This document shows positions 43,469-56,200 of a stretch of 64,000 bases of DNA, piece by piece. This DNA is from Spodoptera frugiperda (Eukaryota; Arthropoda; Insecta; Lepidoptera; Noctuidae): positions 3,284,001-3,348,000 of the forward strand of contig NC_064238.1 of the NCBI RefSeq assembly GCF_023101765.2, given 5' to 3'. The notes beneath the pieces were generated by a model. It was not told the DNA's origin, did not search any database, and saw only the letters and a program-made list of their open reading frames with translations. The position numbers and the translations under genes were made by a program. Numbering within the stretch: the stretch's first letter is position 1; each line of letters begins with the position of its first letter.

Positions 43469-46007
43469 ATACTGCTGAAGATTTTACAAAAAAATAACAC
43501 TGTTTTCTACCTACTAATCTAACCTAAGGTCCTCTCCACAGGTTAAACAAAAAACCAACAATGCAGACACAATACATTTTTAGCTACGGGAAATATCTTC
43601 GCAAGGCTATTTATAGAAAATAAAGAAAATGGTTTTTCTATTCAATTGCAAGACTTTTTTCTTGGTACGGTTTCTAAGCGTTCGTTTACAACTCGACCCA
43701 ATGGTTACTGCTTGCACCATTTTATTTATCGATATGAAGACATTTTACTAAGCCTTGCTTTTTATATACTTTTTTAAAAGCGCTATAACTTTTCTTTGAA
43801 GTACATTCAAAACAAATTGTGTTGCTTCAACAGCTGGTTTGAACGTAAAATTCTATTTTTCGAAGGATAAATTAACAATGAAGTAAATTGTTTGAAAACA
43901 TTTTGTAATCTATAGTTTTTTTGGGACAAACCCGCCACAACCTCCCCTCCAACTCCTTTCAGCATCTACAGTAGATACAACCAGGTCAAATACAAAACTT
44001 ACACTACTGCATTATAATGATTTGGATCTCAATGCAAATGCAATATGCAAATATCTAAGCAGACTCGACATGTGTGGCCATGTTGTACTGTAATGACAAT
44101 TTGAATTGTTAAATCATTTGTCAAAATTCTAAACACATCCTAAATCGACTTTTCCAATCAATTAATTATACAACAACAAACTTCGTCCTGACACAAAACT
44201 GCACTTTCGATCAATCTATTTTGTCTAGAATACCTATTTCATTAAAGTCTGAAACTAAAGCCGAGCCGTAGTTTCATGACCGCTAACCGCCAATTGGCGA
44301 CTTAGGTTTCAGCGGAGAATAATTGAAAGCAGCAAGTTTGTTAATTTGTATGTTTAGCGCAGAAACTGTAGCGGCTTACGATCGTGTTTAGTATAAGATT
44401 TATCGTAGTAAGTTTATGAGACTGATAATTGTTTGATATCGTATCAATTTTATTGTCATTTACTTCTGTATAACTAATCTAAGTTTATGCCAAAATTTTG
44501 TATAATCTGTTCAGCAGCTTTTGGCTCAGGTTTCAATAACTTTTTTTATTTATATCTACGTTAGCTATAACAAAGTTGAGTATTGTTCACACGGGTTCAC
44601 AGACGCGTTGTACAATAAGAACGATATTTTTTAATGGAATTCACGACACAACCAATGCACTAAATGAACCATCGCGTGGGAACCATATGAACGTCAAAAT
44701 CACAATTAAAGTAACATAGGGTGGTTCATATAGTACCTACTTATATAAAAGTTAGGAGACCTATGCAATTTTGAAGGTAAAATTATAGACATTTTCGAGA
44801 TATTTGTATGCAGCCCATATCATTGTAGCGTTTGAAAAAAAACAATTATTGTTCCGAATAGCCCATGACTGAAAGCAAGTATTTCAAATCCTAAATCCTT
44901 AAGTCAATACAAGTAGGTACATAATCATGTAACACAAAACTTGCATTATCCACCATTCATGACTCGTAACCTAGCAAACAGCACCCAAAACCACAGACTA
45001 TAAATTTGCTTACAACGAAACTTTAGTAGTAAAACAGTAGATAGCGCCTAACTCGTGTATAATGCCTACATTAGTTAGGCTGTGGCAAACAATGGGTACC
45101 GAGATATTTTACGCTATGAATCTTCTGTTACATGGCATTAAAATAGCAGAGATAGTTTCAAAGTTCACGTGTTATTTCGTTTTTGAAATATTCAAAATGT
45201 ATTTTTGTATCATACCTTTATATTTGAAAACATAGTTTTAACTTTTCATTTCTTTAGTTTGTGGACCTAAAAACTATGTAGTTTATATTTTTAAAATACA
45301 ACATACCTATTAAAATCGTTTGTGTTATCTCAAATCTATCTACGTGCAAATATTTTATCAATAACTTATTCAGCAATTTCGCTTATTAAACGTACCTTCG
45401 GTACACTTTACTGTCATAACTACAAAATTTTAAAACAATAACATGGAAAAACCCTTAATGTTCATATAATTTTGAAAGAAGAACTCTCTCATCAACGTAT
45501 CGTACGTCATACGGTAAAGCTGCGCGGGCGACGATACAAGAGTATTCGCTTACGTATTGTAGTTACAGCGGATAACTATTTCGGTCGGGTCTGATTAACT
45601 GCACGGCTATTCCTGGACCAGTTAGCATCGTTCACACGAGACGATATTGTTCAAGGTGTTTCTGATAAACTTATACTTTTAAAAGTAGGTCAAGTAATCT
45701 ACTATTTAGCATTAAAAAATAGGAATAGGAGGAATTGCAACTTTCAGATGAAATCTTTCGGTTAGCTTTATTGTATTAAGTTTTTTGTTTGACATATATT
45801 TATTACTTAGTTATAACGCCTACACGGTGCTATATCTAACGGTGTGTGTTCACAAAATTAAATATCTTGACAAAGGATAGATATTAGTATCGAAATAAGA
45901 CAAGTATGAGGACTATGTGTACCATTTGGCAAGCTGTTAAATGATGACACATGTTTTAATTACAGTGCTTTAATATTTGTTAATCAAAGCAAACACTAAC
46001 CGAACAG

Positions 46008-46283
46008 ACGGATCACCTATTGTAAATCGCTGCTGCCCATGGACACCTGAAACACCAGAGGCGTTTCAAGTGCGTTGCCAGCGTTTTTTGCGGTTAGGAA
46101 TTTAAGGGTTGTTTAGGAATCGGGGATTGTGAAGTTTAGGAATGGGAGTAAATGGGCCCTCAGTAACTTCACTCACATAACTTTACACAACGCAAGCGTT
46201 GTTTCACGTCGGTTTTCTGTGAGGCCGTGGTATCACTCCAATCGAACCAGCCCATTCGTACCGAAGCATGGCTCTCCCACACT
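46008..46283 (+). repeat. SINE-like repeat, family C (copy 1)
   Basis: GACGGATCACCTATTGTAAA, CCATGGACACCTGAAACACC and CACGTCGGTTTTCTGTGAGG blocks. The same blocks return inverted at 59935-60225 and partly at 52560-52750. Confidence 0.6.
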
Positions 46284-47907
46284 TAGGTACCACCAATAAA
46301 ACAGTCGTTCGATACCTTTGTACATTTTATTCCCTTTGTATAAATACTTTACATTTTAAAACTAATTAGGACTTCAGATATCTGGCAATAAAACACGGGA
46401 AAACCAACTCTGTTTCACATTCTGCCTTGTATTTGTGGTAACACACACACAGAGTTGTATATATGTATAGAGCGGTACACATACATATAATACCGTCAAT
46501 TTGTATGTCTATTCCGCGAAGTGTTTGTATACGTAATCGCATTTGGATCCCGGCTTTGTGCAATAAATAAATACGATGGTTGAGCTTGCATCCGCTGTTC
46601 TGATACATTGGTAATTTTTCATTCGTTTCATTTCATCTGAAGAGATTGAAGAATTCCACTTGGTCTACATATGATATAGAAATAAAAGTTAGTTTATGAC
46701 GTATTTTTTTCATAACACACGATTATTTTACAAGAACTCTCAGGTACTGAGAGTTCTTTGTAATATGTTTGCTGTGCCCGACAGGGTCTACTTTTGTTAC
46801 CTACCAAATATTTACCACCTTAGCCTACATTGTGGAATGCAATAAAGAATTGAGTATTGAGTTCTTGTTTTGGGGTACATCCCTAAATTCGGGAAATAAA
46901 CTGCGGCGATGATCGTGATGAGATGGAAAGCCTCCCGTCTCAAAATAACAGACATGTAGATACTGTGTGTAGCACGGAGCACCACAGGGCTGATTCATCC
47001 GAGCATCTGTAATGTAGCCACAAATACGTAAACCTTAATACTGTATTCTCTGGAAAAACTGAACATAATTATTAAGAGAAAAATACCCGTCAATCTGTCA
47101 CCCTCGTATAAATCTTTATGGTGTGAAACCCTTTATCTTTATGGACAATTGGACACCAGTTGGTGACGTAGTTAAATGTTCTATTACGATTACTTTATTA
47201 ATTCGCCCAACCAACAACATGCTACGGTCATTTTGTCAGAAGAAATGAAGTAGAGGTGCTAATGGGTAATTTGCTTCTTTGAACATCTTCTTCATTCCGA
47301 AAGGGCTTAGGCAGACTTTCACATATTGACAGAATATTATTTATTTCTTTATATGTTGACATTTCATTTTCCAAAGTACCGTATCTATTTATGGTTTAGT
47401 AAGAATAAATGATTTGATTTTGACTTTGACTTCGCCATATTGGGTTTCCTTCATATTTGTTATTTACTTATTTCAATTCCAGTTGCAATTCAATAGTTTT
47501 TGACCTGTAAATAAAGTACAGAACCTCTCATTTAACAGCAATGCTAATGGCCACTACACTATCAAGACAGTGAGAAATAATAAGAAAAACCTTAAGTTAT
47601 TCAGAACAGATTTTAAAACGACGGAACTAAAAGAAAGAAGGAAATAAAACAATGCTCCTTTGTAGGTTTTGCCAACAAACGTTTGGTGTAAAAGAGCAAA
47701 TGTTTTTCTGGGAAGCATTTTCATTTAATACTTTTCAGCTATAATTCAGAATGGACTGAAACTAGTAGTAGCCCGTGGCTTACCCTGTGCGTTATTATTG
47801 TTTATATCATGAGTTGTTTAACCTCGTAGGTGAAATAATACCCGTTTTGACTAACCTCTCCTAAATTTTCAGGAACTCATAAGCCAATCTATCTTTGACA
47901 ACTATTT

Positions 47908-48112
47908 TGAGGGGGAAAATCATCCAATCGCTTCTTCTCGCCTCGCCCAAGGCGAGAGAAGTGATTGGATGATTTGTCTGACACTTCCTCTCGCATCGCC
48001 CAAGGCGAGAGAAAGTGTCAGACTCTTTCTGACAAAACAACACCCTATTCCTACTCCTGCTTTTCTAATCGAAGCCCCGGTAAACCCGCTAGGTAATCCG
48101 CAGCTCATCTTT
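47908..48112 (+). repeat. SINE-like repeat, family A (copy 8), with two hairpins
   Basis: The usual head and tail blocks are present (GGGGGAAAATCATCCAATCG ... GGTAAACCCGCTAGGTAATC). The head is expanded into two adjacent inverted repeats, 47917-47975 and 47977-48022. Confidence 0.65.
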
Positions 48113-48420
48113 GACACTAGCACCACGTCACTATTAAACAACTTTTAGTTTAGAAGTGGCTAGCAAAAATGGCCATTGATATTTTCTCGATAAACAGTTA
48201 CCTAAACCATGAACCTATAAAGTTATGGCACATACAGGAACGTGAAGAACGGCAGATGAAGGATGAGACATATACCAAACATTTCGGCTTTTACAAAACG
48301 AATATTTTTTTCAACTTTAAATGTAAATATAAGACAGACATTTCCAATTACTTATTAATCTCACCATTACCGTAAGTAACCGGTAAGTAGCTTGGGCACT
48401 TCATTATCTGAATTAACTCA

Positions 48421-49920
48421 TCTATACATATAATAAAATCGTAGAAAAGTGCTGTCTGTACATTGAAAATAAAAATAAAAAAAATAGCAGGGGTTATTGT
48501 TATGTCGATGTCGAACCCAAAAATGTAATTAACTTTTTTTTTGTCTGTTTGTCTGTTTGTCTGTTTGTCTGTTTGTCTGTTTGTCTGTTTGTCTGTTTGT
48601 CTGTTTGTCTGTTTGTCTGTTCGTCTGTGCGCGCTAATCTCAGAAACGGCTGATCCAAGTTGGATGCGGTTTTCACGAATATATTGTGGGATGCTTAAAT
48701 TTACATTTAGTGTTTGTTTCATGTCAATCGGTTCATAAATAAAAAAGTTATGTCAAATTAAAGAATCACGTCGAACATTCTATGCTTATACCATTAATCT
48801 CCGCAACTATTTGACGGATTTGGTTGAAATTTGGTACAGATATAGTTTAGAACCTTAGAAAGGACATAGATATATTTTTATTTCAAAAATCAAAAAATAA
48901 AAATAAGAAATAAATTATTTATAAATAATTCTATGTCGATCGTTACACGACTTCGGTTCATGTTATTGTTTTAATTTATCGAAAAAAAGTAAATAAATAG
49001 TAAAAAGGTATGAAAAAATAATATCAATATAATAAAACATTTAGTATAAAGAAAATGCTCTAACGGAGTATAGATAATTCTATGTCGATCGTTACACGAC
49101 TTCGGTTCATGTTATTGTTTTAATTCATCGAAAAAAGTAAATAAATAGTAAAAAGGTATGAAAAAAATAATATCAATATAATTAAACTTTTAGTACAAAG
49201 AAAATGCCCGAACGGAGTATAAATAAATAATCCAAGTTGTCTTTATCCTCGATAGATGGCGTTGGGATCGAAATAGATCGCGCTATGGTTTCATTACATT
49301 CATTTGGTTGGGTATCGGCCGAGCGCTTCGGTACTATCGTAGAAAAAGTGTATTATCAGTCGTATGATTATTTGTCTGTAGTGGTCCTGCTGTTTCGTAT
49401 ATTCTAAATTGGTTTCGTTGTATTTGTCAATTAATAAGTTTATTTGTTGGGTTTTCCTGGTTTTCTGGTTAAACTATTTAACGTAGGTTTAGTTTGATAT
49501 CGATTAGTAGTTACTGTAGTTAGTTTTTTTGATAAAATTGTAAGTCTAATTTTTTTTTAATTAGATTAGATTTAAGTCGTTTCTTTTAAATTATTTAGTT
49601 TAAGCTTGGTTATTATAGCATAGAGGATAGGTTGTAATATAGTTTCTTTTTTAATTGTTATAAATTCGTAATTCGTAGCTTTCTTTAGTTTTAAGTTAGT
49701 TTAAGTCCGTTTTTAAACTATTTTTTCAATGCCCTAAGTGAGTATACATCTATTAAATTCAAACGCAGAGCTCATTATGTTGATTTTTGAAGAGTTCCCT
49801 GGAATATCTTCCACATCTCATTTTTGAAGAGATCCCGCGAGATCGGGAACTATGTGGTTAAAACCAAAAATTTGCCGGAAGTCACTATTCCACGCGAACG
49901 AAGTCGCGGGCAAAAGCTAG
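48421..49920 (+). mobile_element. Non-autonomous Helitron, full copy (1.5 kb)
   Basis: 5' end TCTATACATATAATAAAATC after an A; 3' end CGCGAACGAAGTCGCGGGCA then AAAGCTAG before a T. The CGCGA/TCGCG stem about 11 nt before CTAG is the expected terminal hairpin. Inside are about ten TTTGTCTG units (48540-48620) and a roughly 150-bp block present twice in tandem (about 48929-49078 and 49073-49230). No Rep-helicase frame, so it needs a helper. Confidence 0.75.
48536..48628 (+). repeat. TTTGTCTG octanucleotide array
   Basis: About ten perfect TTTGTCTG units in the full Helitron; the copy at 62830-62895 has about seven. Differing unit counts in otherwise near-identical flanks show slippage since the copies parted. 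Confidence 0.9.
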
Positions 49921-50424
49921 TTATAAAATAAAATGCTAAAAGCTTAGTTTTTATAAGCAATAAGCTTTTATAAGTAGATTATATTTTATATTTTCCTCAT
50001 AACTATAACCATGATAGATAAATCAATGGTTTTCTCTTTACATAATGTTACTTACCTACTTGTACTATTTTATTTGTCAAAGCTGTTATGCTAATAATTA
50101 TTGCTAAGGCTGAAGTTAATAAGTTTATAAAATAGACACATATAAAATAACGACAGATCGCTTTGGTGGAACAAAATCAGAATCACAAATTATGTAAAAT
50201 ATCTATTTTTACTTATTTTCGCGCTTAAATTCTTGGACACGCGTTGTATCTGTTAATGCGATTAGCTAATGTATTCTTTTACATTGTACATTATAGTTTA
50301 CACATAATGAGTAGACTTATACATAGGCTTTATGTACAGGCTAATACATCTTGATCATTTATTGAATAAATCAAAGCAGACACGCAACTAACAAATAGGG
50401 TAGATGACTAATTTTTATTTTAAT

Positions 50425-50672
50425 GTCCGTCTTGTAGATTATTTTAAAATATTAGACACGTATTTTTTATTTTTTTACGGAAACAAATACTTTCGAAGAT
50501 ATATCGATTTGAAATATCGCGTGACGTCACTTTAGAGTACGTTTTATACTGAAAAGTGACGTAGTTAGCTCCCACTCCTAAACTTTGATTCGTTTTATTT
50601 AAGTATTGTTATCTTATATGACAAAATAAAAAAATACGTGTCTAATATTTTTTCATTACCTAACTGACGGAC
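50425..50672. mobile_element. TIR element with GTCCGTC ends
   Basis: GTCCGTCTTGTAGATTATTT and its imperfect inverse at the right (TTACCTAACTGACGGAC). Inside, AATATTAGACACGTATTTTT is matched by ATACGTGTCTAATATT, and GTGACGTCACTTT by AAAGTGACGT. About 248 bp, no coding content. Confidence 0.65.
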
Positions 50673-51109
50673 TAATTAGATTTTTAATTTTTACACCCCG
50701 TCATCATCCCTATTCTTATCGAGACTACATTTCAAAAGAAATATACAAAATGAAATATAAACTTTAGCACATAATAAATAACGAACTTTTCTGCAAATCA
50801 ACCATTTTACATCTTTCTTTTATACAGTACAGGTACATGTGTGAGTTGGTTCATTCGCACTAGTATTAAAATAGTCTCTGGCCAAAAATAGAACCGACAA
50901 CTGTGAATACGAGAACTCTTTCTGCACACAACTGAACTTTTACTCCGGTTCCACAGTATACCACAAATAGAAACTAGGAATGTTTTCGGTAACGATGGAA
51001 AATAACCTACTTTTGGCACCTAGAAAAAGAAAATAATAAGATTAAAATTTTACTTTCATGTTTCAAGACACAATGTGCATATTTTTTTAACGTAATGAAT
51101 ACTATTTTA

Positions 51110-51285
51110 AAATGGTTGGCGCGCAACGTGTTGCGGGTTCGATTCCCGCATGGAACAACTCTTTGTGTGATCCATAAATTGTCGTTTCGGGTCTGAGTGT
51201 TATGTCTATGTAAACTTGTATGTTAGTAAATTGAGCGACGACACAGGAGAAAATTCTAGGGCAACGTTTTAAAAAAAAGTCTATT
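51110..51285 (+). repeat. tRNA-derived SINE, family B (copy 3)
   Basis: GTGTTGCGGGTTCGATTCCC B-box, then AACAACTCTTTGTGTGATCC and the GACACAGGAGAAAAT tail. The 5' tRNA part is shortened. Confidence 0.65.
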
Positions 51286-52559
51286 ATAATACCTCGATTT
51301 GTTTTAAATAGTAAAAATTTAGATTAGCTGCATTGCTGATGAACTATCAAACATTCGGATTTGATAGTTCAAGTAGGTAGGTAAGAAGTATTTTTGAAAC
51401 ACCTTAAATTAACACGGTAGTTGCATATAAGTCAAAATGTACTTTTATTACAGTTAATCTTATGAGAAGCTTTATATGAATTGAATAAGCTTAAATTTAA
51501 TTCAACTTTTGCGTCAAATGACTACAAAACCCCGAATCCTTTTATGCAAATTATCGACATTGTACCAGCGATAATTTTAAGTATATTTCCGAAGTTCGAT
51601 TTAAAATGTTCAGATCCGGACCCATGTAATTGGGTTGTTACAAAAATGGACGTGACGTAAAATTGAGGTGACGTAACAATTTCGGGGTTTTCCGAATAGT
51701 GCAATCTACAGTTTATTTCAATGTTGCAATCACGGCTCGGCGTGGTGAAAACGTGGGTCATTTGAAATTTCGACCAACATTTTTTTGCAAATGATTGTTT
51801 CACCTGCAGTTACTACTGAGACGACTAACTGATTGTAACACTTTTAGATAGTTAAGTAGACTATAAAAACCAGATAGGATATAATTTAAATACGTAAACA
51901 AATATATCTCAAAACGATTAATTAATTCATTTCATTTTAAATACTTAACTATTCAGCCATGCTGTTATCCCTTTTATTTATATTTTCTGCTAATTAAATA
52001 TAGTTCAATTCATATCACCATTTCCAATGAAAAATCCCTTTCAAATCGTACAAGAGACTCCAATAAAACCATTTTATAGATTGGGGCCTTAGCTTAGTAG
52101 GAACAGAGAAACACTACTATGTCACTGTTGCAACGTCTGCAAAACGGATAAAGCTAGGACCCCCTCTAACAGAACAAAGAGCGACAAGATTCATTGTGAA
52201 CTCCCATTCAAGATCGAATCTAAATTAAAACGTACGAGATTTCTTTAGGAAATAGCCTTTAGATTGTAGAGGGGCTATAGTTAACGACTGTGCTACTAAT
52301 TAAATTGTCCCAGCCTTTGGTGCATTGGGTCGTAGATGAATTGAGCTAGTCTTTTTATTGGTTAAATGGTTCGGATTGAAATATTACGTCCATTAAAATT
52401 GTTGAATCGAGTAGATGCCTTTATATCACGTCACTTAGGAACCCATGTTCTCTCAGAGGTAAGATACCTAGTGGATATACTCAAACCACTTACAACTAAA
52501 TATTCATCCCCGGTGCAGCAAAATGTTAAGCAAGTAATTTATCATAGCCTATTGCCAAT

Positions 52560-52750
52560 TCAATTCCCCCTTTCCCATTCTTCCCAATCCCCCAATTCCC
52601 GTGCGGAATCGGCCCCAACCATCCTTAAATTCCTAACCCCCAAAAGGCCGCCAACGCACTTGTAACGCCTCTGGTGTTTCAAGTGTCCACGGGCGGCAAC
52701 GATGGCTTACCATCAGGTGATCCGTCAGCTCGTTTACCGGCTTATTCCAT
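52560..52750 (-). repeat. SINE-like repeat, family C (copy 2)
   Basis: Inverted: GCCAACGCACTTGTAACGCC, TCTGGTGTTTCAAGTGTCCA and CATCAGGTGATCCGTCAGCT. Confidence 0.6.
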
Positions 52751-53206
52751 AAAAAGAATGCATGCACCTTTTAACGATCATTTGAGTACCTTCTCTATTT
52801 ACAGGTAACAGTAACAATACTAAGAAACTTAAATATTTTATTACACATTAATAATCTGTCGTTTCATTCATTTTGGTTTATTAGCTGGACAGACACTCAG
52901 TCCCTCGAGATTACGATAGTGCTGTCACCTGTCAACTGTAATGCAAACAGTGTAAATCACTGACAGTTGACATGTAAGTGACAGTTAACGTTCTATTTTG
53001 AATTGTTATGCTTGATAGTTTGGCTACCGTACTGAATTCCAATTGACTATTAAAAATTATGAGAATTATTCTGAGGCACTCAGGTGTACAGTATTTACGT
53101 TCGATAAGAAGACGCGTATCAAGAAAAAACACATTTTTTTTAACGTTAAGTATTTACTTATAATACATTTTTAATTTAATAACTTTTAACTTTTTGATAA
53201 CTTACA

Positions 53207-53310
53207 TTTGAAGTCAAAGCATTTATTTAAATTAATTGTTAATTAGGCACTTATACAACGTTAAAGTGAATTGTCCGTCAGTCTGTCTGTCAATGAAACT
53301 AGGTGCACGT
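53207..53310 (+). repeat. Dispersed repeat, family G (copy 2)
   Basis: GAAGTCAAAGCATTTATTTA, TTAGGCACTTATACAACGTT and GAATTGTCCGTCAGTCTGTC. It ends about 50 nt left of the TIR element at 53363. Confidence 0.55.
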
Positions 53311-53362
53311 TTCAAAGTGTTTTAAACTCCAATGATAAATTATTTGATCACTTACCTGTTGT

Positions 53363-54118
53363 ACATATCGACACCAGCAATTTATACTACGCTAACTCGA
53401 AATTTGGCAAAATAGTTTTTTTATGCCAAGTTGCTTAAAATGTGTTTTTACATACGTCATAAAAAAATTGAGAAGAAATATGCAAAAATAAGAAAGTTAC
53501 AAATCTTATAAAACGCTAAGTAAAGGTGCTTTTTGAAATCACTCGATTTATATTACGCCAACTATTATTAGCGGAGTGTGCGCGGGGATCACTTTGGTCA
53601 AAATCCGTGCAACACTGCGCTAACTCATAGTTAGCGTAGTTTTGTGCGTTCGTGTGTATACTTGTTCGTTTGTAAAATGAACTACTTAGCGACTTTTACA
53701 TAGTAAATACTTATGTGTTAACGTATTAATTAGTTTATTAATGGTACGTTGACTATTCTTTTTGTAAGTAAGTACATGTTCTTTATAAAAATATTGAAAT
53801 ATGCATCAGATGATTGATCATGCGCTACGACCTCCCGTACTACACTACGCTAACATAAGTTAGACGTGTATAAGATGTAAAATTTTTTTGATGAATTACG
53901 TTTATATACGACTAACTTGCGCTAAATTAAAAAATAGAAATAATTAAGGAAATATAAATATGAGATATTACAATGAATAAATTAACTATTAAGCATACCA
54001 AATTTCAAAAAAGTATCTTAATTAATGTAAAAGTTATCACGTTTTTCCCTTTAAACGCCTCTACTGTAAAGTACGCTTTTTTGAGTTAGCGTAGTATAAA
54101 TTGCTGGTGTCGATATGT
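53363..54118. mobile_element. TIR element with repeated CTACGCTAACT motif
   Basis: ACATATCGACACCAGCAATT through GCTAACTC (53363-53398) is inverted at 54083-54118. Inside the 756 bp the motif (A)CT(A/G)CGCTAACT recurs in both orientations (53551, 53616, 53627, 53843, 53911). Such sub-terminal motif repeats are typical transposase-binding sites. No transposase frame. Confidence 0.65.
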
Positions 54119-54535
54119 GGGAACTTACAATCGATTTCTAAAAGTTCAGTGACGTGTTTTAATACATACAAAGACACAACCAAATAATCTGAAAACACCG
54201 AAATATTCGCGATACCAACTGTTCTACAAACCTTTAAAAACTATCTCCTTATTATTCAGAGCCAACCTTCCCATTGAATACATTTACATGTTGTGCAAAG
54301 AAAAAAAATGAACAAGGTCCTCAGAAAAGTCGTGAGCAAGTAACGAAGGATAATACAAAGCGCCTGAGGATAAGGCCTCAATGAAATAGATATATCATGA
54401 TCAAATACTAACATCGGCAATGATTGGAAGAACAAAAAACAGTCAATGGAATAAATAACATGTCTATAAGAACTAGTACAATCAAAGACAAAAGCAATAT
54501 GCCACATTTTTCTAACAAACATTTGAATATACAAC

Positions 54536-54680
54536 GTTATGCCTTTTATCCCCGAAGGTGTAGGCAGAGGTGCACCTGCACATTATGACAACTAATGGCA
54601 CTGTACAATGTACACCCATTTTTCGCTATATACTGGGCACAATTCTAGACACTGTGCTACTACTGAAAAAAGCCCAGTAA
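54536..54680 (-). repeat. tRNA-related SINE, family D (copy 2)
   Basis: CCTTTTATCCCCGAAGGTGT, AGGTGCACCTGCACATTATG and ACTGGGCACAATTCTAGACA match copy 1. The tRNA-like end is missing. Confidence 0.55.
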
Positions 54681-54689
54681 TATCTTTTA

Positions 54690-56100
54690 CATTTGAATAC
54701 TGTCCTAAAAATATGTATTTTAAATTCCATGGCACGTACAAATAATTTCATAGAAATCTCAATGGGTTTGAATGGAATGGAATGGACAAACAAGGCAGTT
54801 TCAATTCCCGTAGAAAATACAGAAATCAGAATATTTTTGTACCATCTTATAGACACATTGCGTATTTCTGCGCAAAACAGACATGATGTCATATATTTTT
54901 TATGTAATGTGTTATTTTCCATCAAAAGTAACGGGAGTAACGTGAAAACGATTGATTTCCGAGATAAAGTAGGTATCTCTTATGCATATAAAACGTCCTC
55001 CAAAATCTTATACCAACACGCTCCTAATCCAATATGCAATATCCGTTCTGATACCGGGATTTCGTGAACGATTTTTAAAAACATACTTCATTCATCCATT
55101 GATTGATACCCTTCAGATTGATAGCCTATTTTTGAAATATTTTAGATTATCACACAAAAGAAAACACAAGAATTTTAAGCTCTTTCTATGGAGATATTAT
55201 TTTTCCGAAAGATAAAATTTTGTTTATGTCTGTACCAGCAAAAAATAAATACCTAACATACCTTTTATACTTATACTAATCACACAAGAGAAAACATTCT
55301 GAAATATTTAGGGTCACAATAAATTACTAGGTAATACCTACAAGCACAAAAAATATCGTATATTCTTCTACGACACAAAAAATTACCCATGTCATGTAAA
55401 ATATCTTTGAATGTAAAGAGAAATGTTAAAACTAAAACTGAACATATCACGTCTATTATTTTCTGAAAATTTCAGGTATTTAGGTTTAAAGTTACCTGCA
55501 TTAGGCGATCATTTGTAAACAGTTTTCAAAGGCTTCAGATAAGGTTTATCACGGTCCTACTTTAACAAAAAGGTATATGTCTTCCAAAATAAATTCGTGT
55601 ATAAATTCTTCATGTAAATGAGCAGTCTAATGTAGGGCCACAAAACATAATTACCATAAACCAATTTGGGAACAAAACACATTTTGCACATGCTAACAGA
55701 GGAATAAAGTGACAAATAAGGATTTATGAAAATTGAACGAACTCTTGTAATATAATGACGATCCCCCACGGAGAAAGAGAAGGGATAATATAAACATGGA
55801 TTTGGAAGATTGATGGAGCTATTATTCGCGGGAGATGAACCGAAAATCACATATGGAGAACTCTTGCGTAAGGCTAATCAGGCGCTGTTTTCTTTGTGTG
55901 CTGTTCTAGACGTGCTCGAACGTTTGAATGCATTTTTCTTTATGGATTGTTAGGTACTGGAAAATTTGAGTGATAAATTGTTGAAGATGAAATTATGTTT
56001 TTGCTTTTGCATTTAAAATAAGTTAACCTATAACATATCTGGATAATGTGTGTAGTCATAAATCATTATATGAATTTGAAGATTGATTAAAATATGATAG
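54690..56100. other. Gene-free stretch with medium-length open frames
   Basis: Frames of 124 codons (54693-55067) and 77 codons (54982-55215) overlap others on the opposite strand. Codon content is unbiased and no domain is visible. The stretch starts inside the family D SINE neighbourhood. Probably noncoding. Confidence 0.4.
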
Positions 56101-56104
56101 ATAG

Positions 56105-56200
56105 AGCTCCGATTTTTTTGATGGTATAGGAGGCCAATGAGCAGACAAATAGCCAAAAGGCACCTGACGCAACACCAGAGGAATCACAGCTGCGTTGATT
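56105..56200 (+). repeat. SINE-like repeat, family C (copy 3, short)
   Basis: GGCCAATGAGCAGACAAATA followed by GCAACACCAGAGGAATCACA; a short degraded head piece. Confidence 0.45.

Larger units (their letters stand above)
39300..46005. other. Upstream flank of troponin I
   Basis: 39300-39420 is GC-rich and probably promoter-proximal. Beyond it is AT-rich DNA with SINE and repeat copies at 40975, 42440, 42715 and 43340. No gene is supported. Upstream muscle enhancers would be expected here but I cannot define one. Confidence 0.45.

Noticed and set aside
54693..55215. 124- and 77-codon frames as a possible small gene
   Set aside because: No domain, no codon bias, overlapping frames on the other strand and no splice logic; most likely chance.
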